Source: Euryarchaeota archaeon UBA596
GTDB taxonomy: Archaea > Thermoplasmatota > Poseidoniia > Poseidoniales > Poseidoniaceae
Reading direction: 5' to 3'
Length of the DNA stretch: 10,510 bases
Assembly: GCA_002498205.1 (NCBI GenBank)
Contig: DAGQ01000099.1
Location: forward strand, 1 to 10,510
Below the pieces are notes generated by a model. The model made no database searches. It had not been told where the DNA came from and saw only the letters and a list, made by a program, of their open reading frames with translations. A program made the translations under genes and the position numbers. Of the stretch, positions 6,564 through 10,510 are shown piece after piece; the first letter of the stretch is position 1, and every line of letters begins with the position of its first letter.

Positions 6564-7103
6564 TTAAGCCAATCCTTTTACATGCTCATGGCCACTAATA
6601 AGAGAAATTTTACAAGGTGTTGGGAATTTCATACTTGCTTTTCTTAATGCTGATTTAGCTTCTAAGAAGTCTTTAGGTCTGCATTTTAATGAAATTACTA
6701 CTTGACCTCTCTTTACTCTAGCGGCAGTTCCAACATTTTTTCCAAACGATTGCCTCATACCCATTGAAACACGATCTGCACCAGCACCAGTTGCTTGTTT
6801 GTTTTCTCTTAGAACATGATGAGGATATGTATGAATTTTTAATGAATAACCATCTACACCAGCAGCATTTCTAATTGTAGCATTTGAAATAACTCTAGCC
6901 GCTTCTAATGCTGTATGCCTTATCTGACAAGATTCTTTAGCAACTAGATTCAATTCTAATTCAAATCCGCCTAACTCTGCTAACCTTCTATTTCCTGTAT
7001 GAAATTGTAAAATACGATTATTAGGCACTCCACCCATATACTTCCTTCTAGTATATGCAGGACCTGAAATTCTACGGTACATTTTTGCCGGTTTACGTGC
7101 CAT
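6564..7103 (-). CDS. rpl10e: 50S ribosomal protein L10e (uL16)
   Basis: This 179-residue protein is the archaeal and eukaryotic counterpart of bacterial L16, at the tRNA-binding face of the large subunit. The signatures run from end to end: MARKPAKMYRRISGPAYTRR at the N-terminus, YMGGVPNNRILQF, then QIRHTALEAARVISNATIR (60-78), YPHHVLRENK (93-102) and GAGADRVSMGMRQSFGKNVG (107-126). Length is normal for the family. No strong Shine-Dalgarno precedes the ATG. A TTATATA box lies about 40 bases upstream, so it is the likely head of the minus-strand transcript carrying hpt and dph2. Identity is secure. Confidence 0.97.
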   Translation of the reverse strand: MARKPAKMYRRISGPAYTRRKYMGGVPNNRILQFHTGNRRLAELGGFELELNLVAKESCQIRHTALEAARVISNATIRNAAGVDGYSLKIHTYPHHVLRENKQATGAGADRVSMGMRQSFGKNVGTAARVKRGQVVISLKCRPKDFLEAKSALRKASMKFPTPCKISLISGHEHVKGLA

Positions 7104-7129
7104 TTCTAACCAACTCGCAACAAGCCGAC

Positions 7130-7151
7130 TAGCGAGCCGTATATAACGCTA
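7130..7151. promoter_or_regulatory. Divergent promoter core: TATA element inside an inverted repeat
   Basis: TATATAA (7140-7146) reads TTATATA on the minus strand and lies about 40 bases before the L10e ATG, a good distance for an archaeal TATA box with a short leader. It is flanked by TAGCG (7130-7134) and its reverse complement CGCTA (7147-7151). On the plus strand it is about 70 bases before the membrane-protein start, so it could serve both directions or only L10e. Confidence 0.5.
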
Positions 7152-7186
7152 ATTGGATTAGGAAATCAGGTTTAGTTTCGGCAAGA

Positions 7187-7197
7187 TACTTCAAGTA
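7187..7197. repeat. Short dyad TACTTCAAGTA before the membrane-protein gene
   Basis: TACTT and AAGTA form an inverted repeat around a single C, 17 bases before the plus-strand start codon. The hexamer GATACT overlaps it at 7185-7190 and recurs at 7202-7207. This could be an operator between promoter and gene, but elements this short can arise by chance. Confidence 0.3.
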
Positions 7198-7213
7198 CAC
7201 CGATACTCGGGGA

Positions 7214-8494
7214 ATGAGTGCGATGTACGATAAACCGGATGAAGAAAAATCGTTTTTAGAAAAAATGCGATATTGGCTTAGAGAAGAAAGTGATATGCAA
7301 TGGGTTTCAATAGGAGTTTTCTTCATGATAATCATCGCTGGTGCATTCTTTTTTGATCATACAGATGTCATTCCAGGTTGGGTTCAATCTGATGTTGCAG
7401 ATGAAGGTACATTAATTGATATCGATTGGAACGATAATGGCGATAAAGCGTTAGCCATATTTTTAAATTTCACATCGGGAGATAAAGAATTAAAAAGTTG
7501 GGATAATGAAAATGGATGGAAAAATATAGAATCTTATGCAGAACCAAATGCTGTAGATTATGCGGGCTTTCAATGGTTGATTGGTACAAATGATGGAATT
7601 GAATTAATTAGTGAAGATACTGATTCATCTATTTATCCTGCCATGAATTGGGTTGATAACTCCTCAAGTAAAAGAATTGTTGATATAAGTAGCATAGGTG
7701 GAATTTCAGGATTTATCATCACACAATCAACTGAAGGATCTTCAGTACATTACTTCGATGGTTCTGAAGTTTCTGCAGGAACTTCACCCCCATCTACAAG
7801 TGATGGCGAAAATGAGGGTCATGTACAACTCACTAATGTTGAAATGATTAGTTCACAAAGAGCATTAGTAATTGGCTCCTCTTCACTAAACATCAATCCA
7901 ACAAATGCACTAACAATTGGTTCATTGTATGACGTTTCTGCATCAGGAACAGACAATCCAAACTTACAATTAATCCATTCTAAGGCAGGAGTGGATTTAT
8001 CTCAAATTATCACTTTAGATGAAAAATTCTGGGGTGATGAATATGTTGCTGCAGTAATCGGACCTACTGATTGTTTGATTATTGATTTAGAAGGGGTTGT
8101 TTCAAATCTGTGTGATACTGGAGGTTCTTCAGCTGCAATTGATTCTTTTGGAGCAATATGGATTTCTTCTGCAACTAACTCCTTGGATTTCAACAAAATC
8201 GTACCTGAAAAAAATAATGATGGTCAAATTTCTTATGTAACTATAAACTTACAATTACCAGAAAACTATGAAATTAATTCTAGGTTAGCAAAAAATAGTG
8301 GCGAGGAAGTACATTTTTATGGAACAAACGATGATGGAGGTGAAGTTAGGGGAACATTAGATCCTTCTGCAAGTAAATCTGTTTTAAGAAGTTTAGACAT
8401 GCTTGGTCAATTAGTTGTTTTTGTAATTGCAATTTCTGTATTTGGTGCGACTGCATGGCAATTTTATGAAAATAGGGGAAGGAGTTCTTGGTAA
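7214..8494 (+). CDS. Membrane-anchored beta-propeller-like surface protein, unknown function
   Basis: This 426-residue protein has two predicted membrane helices: about 30-47 (WVSIGVFFMIIIAGAFFF) and about 397-415 (LGQLVVFVIAISVFGATAW). The charged N-terminus (KMRYWLREE) and the short basic tail (YENRGRSSW) suggest both ends are inside. That leaves residues 48-395 outside the cell as one large domain. This domain is rich in short strands, Gly/Asp/Asn/Ser turns and Trp-containing repeats such as DIDWNDNGDKALAIF, DYAGFQWLIGTNDGIELI and GAIWISS, which suits a beta-propeller. It has two nearby cysteines (GPTDCLIID and SNLCDTGG) that could form a disulfide. I do not recognise the family. The ATG at 7214 or the in-frame ATG at 7223 could start it, and GGGGA lies just upstream of the first. 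A T-tract follows its stop. A sensing or binding role at the cell surface is inference only. Confidence 0.85.
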   Translation: MSAMYDKPDEEKSFLEKMRYWLREESDMQWVSIGVFFMIIIAGAFFFDHTDVIPGWVQSDVADEGTLIDIDWNDNGDKALAIFLNFTSGDKELKSWDNENGWKNIESYAEPNAVDYAGFQWLIGTNDGIELISEDTDSSIYPAMNWVDNSSSKRIVDISSIGGISGFIITQSTEGSSVHYFDGSEVSAGTSPPSTSDGENEGHVQLTNVEMISSQRALVIGSSSLNINPTNALTIGSLYDVSASGTDNPNLQLIHSKAGVDLSQIITLDEKFWGDEYVAAVIGPTDCLIIDLEGVVSNLCDTGGSSAAIDSFGAIWISSATNSLDFNKIVPEKNNDGQISYVTINLQLPENYEINSRLAKNSGEEVHFYGTNDDGGEVRGTLDPSASKSVLRSLDMLGQLVVFVIAISVFGATAWQFYENRGRSSW

Positions 8495-8495
8495 C

Positions 8496-8506
8496 TTTTT
8501 TTATAT
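8496..8506 (+). promoter_or_regulatory. T-tract followed by TATA element: end of membrane-protein gene and mutS promoter
   Basis: Seven T residues (8496-8502) begin one base after the membrane-protein stop; runs of T act as archaeal terminators. The run merges into TTTATAT (8500-8506), a good archaeal TATA box. Transcription would start near 8530, leaving a leader of about 35 bases before the mutS TTG. One compact element may thus end one gene and start the next. Confidence 0.45.
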
Positions 8507-8539
8507 CGGCAATCTCATGAACCTCCTGTAGTCTGTTAT

Positions 8540-8556
8540 ACTCCCAAGAGAGGAGT
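8540..8556 (+). promoter_or_regulatory. Small hairpin overlapping the mutS Shine-Dalgarno site
   Basis: ACTCC (8540-8544) can pair with GGAGT (8552-8556) across a seven-base loop. The right arm is part of the AGGAGTT ribosome-binding sequence (8551-8557) that lies seven bases before the TTG at 8565. An alternative pairing uses CTCCT at 8523-8527 with AGGAG. Folding would mask the binding site. The stem is only five pairs, so the effect may be weak or absent. Confidence 0.3.
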
Positions 8557-8564
8557 TGTGCACG

Positions 8565-10510
8565 TTGAGTCGTAATATGATGGACCAATTTTTCGACATT
8601 AAAGGCGCACATCCAGATACTGTTTTATTTTTTAGAATGGGGGATTTTTACGAAATGTTCCATGAAGATGCAGAAATTGTTTCAAAGGAATTAGGATTGA
8701 CATTGACTAGTAGAGATAAAAAAGCAGACAATCCGATTCCAATGGCCGGATTCCCCTGGCATGCATTAGAAGATAATCTCAAAAAGATGGTAAGAAAAGG
8801 TTACAAAATCACGCTATGTGAACAAGAAAAAGAATTAAGACCTGGTGCAAAATTATTGGAAAGAATTGCAACTAGAGTTTATACTCCTGGAAGCCTATAT
8901 GAAGAAGATTTACTAGAACAAGATAAGGCATCAAGACTTGCTTCTATAATTTTGAAAAAGGGAATTATTGGAATTGCGATCATTGACGTTTCTACTAGTG
9001 AAGTGTGGTCAATGGATTTTAAGGGTACAGATTATTTAAATCAATGCATAAACGAATTAATGAGGTGGGAAATAACTGAATTAGTAATGCGAAAAAATAC
9101 TGCTAAAGACAATAATATTAATTTAATAATCTCATCAATTGAAATTGTAAGTACATCTCAATATGAAATATCTACAAAAAAATCAATAGAATTTGTGAAG
9201 AATAATTTCAAATTAAAAGATCTTGGCTCCCTTGGACTTGATGATTCTGAGATTTGTGTTGATGCATTAGGATTAGCTGCTTCTTATTTAGATAATTTAT
9301 ACAAAGATGAAAAATTACAATTAAGAGAACCCCAATTACAACAAGAAGAAGACGTTGTTACATTAGATAATACGACCTTAAGAAATTTAGAATTAATTAA
9401 AACATTAAATAATGAAAAAGAAGGTTCTCTACTTCATTCTATAGACAATACAAGGACTTGGATGGGTAGAAGAAGAATGAGAAATTGGATCATGAGACCA
9501 CTAAAGAATATTTCAATGATTGAAAAAAGACAAGGAGCAATCTCTGATTTAATCAATTCAAATAGACGATTACACGAAGTAAGAGATGTTTTGAAAGGCA
9601 TGAGAGACCTAGAACGATTATCTACAAAATTATCTTATGGAAATATATCTAGTAGAGATTTAGTTGCAATATCTATTGCATTAGAAAAAATGCCTAAAAT
9701 AAAATCAATACTTTTAGAATCTAAAAACACATATATTCTTAAAATTGCTAATGATTTAGATTTATTAGATGAAATGAAATTAAAGATAAAAGATGCATTA
9801 TTAGATGAACAACCAATTGGAATTAAAGAGGGCAATATGTTTAAAGATAATTATTCAATTGAACTAGATCAATTTAGGAAAAATGTTTCAAATGGAATAA
9901 ATTGGTTACAAAATCTAGAAAAAAATGAACGTGAAAGATTAGAAATTCCATCATTAAAAGTTAGGCATAATCGACAGTTTGGTTGGTTTATAGAAGTCAC
10001 AAAAACACATCTAGATAAAGTCCCAGACAATTATAGAAGAAAGCAGACAATGACAAATGCTGAAAGATTTATTACAGAAGAACTTAAGGAAAAAGAAAAT
10101 ATTTTATTTAATGCAGATGAAAAGGGGAAAAAACTAGAATATGAATTATTTTGTAAATTAAGAGATGAATGTAGAATAGAAGCACCATTACTAATTCAAA
10201 TTGCAGATTCAATATCTACTTTAGATGTCATTTCAAGCCTTGCAGAAACTGCAAGAAAAAGGAATTGGTGTAAACCAGAATTAAAAGAGGGTAATAAGAT
10301 TGAGATAATTCAAGGTAGACATCCTGTTTTAGAAAGATTACCAGAATTTGTCAGTAATGATATTAAAATGAATGATAAAAGAAGATTATTATTGATTACT
10401 GGACCAAATATGGGCGGGAAATCAACATATTTAAGACAAAATGCATTGATAGTCATTCTTGCTCAAATGGGATCTTTCGTGCCCGCAAACAAAGCTAATA
10501 TTGGAATTGT
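8565..10510 (+). CDS. mutS: DNA mismatch repair protein MutS, bacterial type MutS1 (3' truncated by window)
   Basis: This recognises mismatches and loops in DNA and signals repair with MutL. The first 648 residues are visible in one unbroken frame and the gene continues past the right edge. The mismatch-reading motif is intact as GDFYEMF (Phe28, Glu30), so this is MutS1 and not MutS2. The connector, lever and clamp domains follow: RRRMRNWIMRPL near 300, and the clamp and lever return with RQFGWFIEV and YRRKQTMTNAERFITEEL. The ATPase domain has Walker A GPNMGGKST (613-621) near the end of the window. The downstream Walker B and C-terminal parts are outside. I prefer TTG at 8565, seven bases after AGGAGTT; the tandem ATGs at 8577 and 8580 would shorten it by four or five residues and are less well placed. 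Most archaea lack MutS1, so ancient transfer from bacteria is likely. Base composition matches the neighbours. Confidence 0.95.
   Translation, partial: MSRNMMDQFFDIKGAHPDTVLFFRMGDFYEMFHEDAEIVSKELGLTLTSRDKKADNPIPMAGFPWHALEDNLKKMVRKGYKITLCEQEKELRPGAKLLERIATRVYTPGSLYEEDLLEQDKASRLASIILKKGIIGIAIIDVSTSEVWSMDFKGTDYLNQCINELMRWEITELVMRKNTAKDNNINLIISSIEIVSTSQYEISTKKSIEFVKNNFKLKDLGSLGLDDSEICVDALGLAASYLDNLYKDEKLQLREPQLQQEEDVVTLDNTTLRNLELIKTLNNEKEGSLLHSIDNTRTWMGRRRMRNWIMRPLKNISMIEKRQGAISDLINSNRRLHEVRDVLKGMRDLERLSTKLSYGNISSRDLVAISIALEKMPKIKSILLESKNTYILKIANDLDLLDEMKLKIKDALLDEQPIGIKEGNMFKDNYSIELDQFRKNVSNGINWLQNLEKNERERLEIPSLKVRHNRQFGWFIEVTKTHLDKVPDNYRRKQTMTNAERFITEELKEKENILFNADEKGKKLEYELFCKLRDECRIEAPLLIQIADSISTLDVISSLAETARKRNWCKPELKEGNKIEIIQGRHPVLERLPEFVSNDIKMNDKRRLLLITGPNMGGKSTYLRQNALIVILAQMGSFVPANKANIGI

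Noticed and set aside
7104..7213. tRNA or small RNA gene in the GC-richer gap
   Set aside because: I found no cloverleaf arms, T-loop or anticodon stem on either strand, and no C/D box pair; promoter features explain it better.
8346..8612. 88-residue minus-strand open frame across the membrane-protein end and mutS start
   Set aside because: It overlaps two supported genes and the mutS promoter and shows no recognisable features.
9635..9835. 66-residue minus-strand open frame inside mutS
   Set aside because: mutS is intact in the opposite frame across this stretch; this is a chance frame.

Overview
The window looks like a piece of an AT-rich archaeal chromosome. The archaeal and eukaryotic-type information genes show this: ribosomal proteins L10e and S6e, translation factor aIF2 gamma, an Orc1/Cdc6 initiator, archaeal Dph2, an archaeal Hpt-type phosphoribosyltransferase and a DUF357 protein. 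These sit beside a bacterial-type MutS1 and two large beta-propeller-like proteins. This mix fits planktonic Euryarchaeota such as Marine Group II/III (Poseidoniales and relatives). The lineage is inferred from gene content and composition and was not tested by phylogeny.

Layout. The left plus-strand block (1-1391) has the tail of an unidentified gene with a winged-helix-like end, a soluble beta-propeller-like protein with a helical C-terminus, and a DUF357 protein. It converges almost stop to stop (2 bases apart) with a long minus-strand block (7103 down to 1394): L10e, hpt-like PRTase, dph2, orc1/cdc6, S6e, aIF2 gamma and a PIN-domain protein. That block links ribosome building, translation initiation, diphthamide modification of EF2, purine salvage and replication initiation. 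It probably has internal promoters in front of orc1/cdc6 and S6e. A short, relatively GC-rich divergent promoter region (7104-7213) separates it from a plus-strand membrane-anchored propeller-like protein. That gene is followed by a bacterial-type mutS that runs off the right edge.

Translation signals are a recurring theme. Most genes have an AGGNGAT-like Shine-Dalgarno motif 4-5 bases before the start. Using it as a guide, aIF2 gamma begins at a CTG codon (3010), about 290 bases upstream of its first in-frame ATG, giving a full 412-residue protein with an intact G1 motif. The PIN gene probably also starts at CTG, in the same frame as aIF2 gamma and separated from it by one TGA. dph2 starts at TTG, and mutS probably does too.

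Other notable points are an aIF2 gamma without zinc-knuckle cysteines, a perfect 10-bp inverted repeat in front of orc1/cdc6, and a TATA element flanked by an inverted repeat between L10e and the membrane protein. No mobile element, CRISPR array, tRNA or rRNA is visible, and no stretch over 300 bases lacks a gene. I see no clear novel multi-gene system; the strongest leads are the non-ATG starts in the aIF2 gamma operon and the two propeller-like proteins of unknown role.
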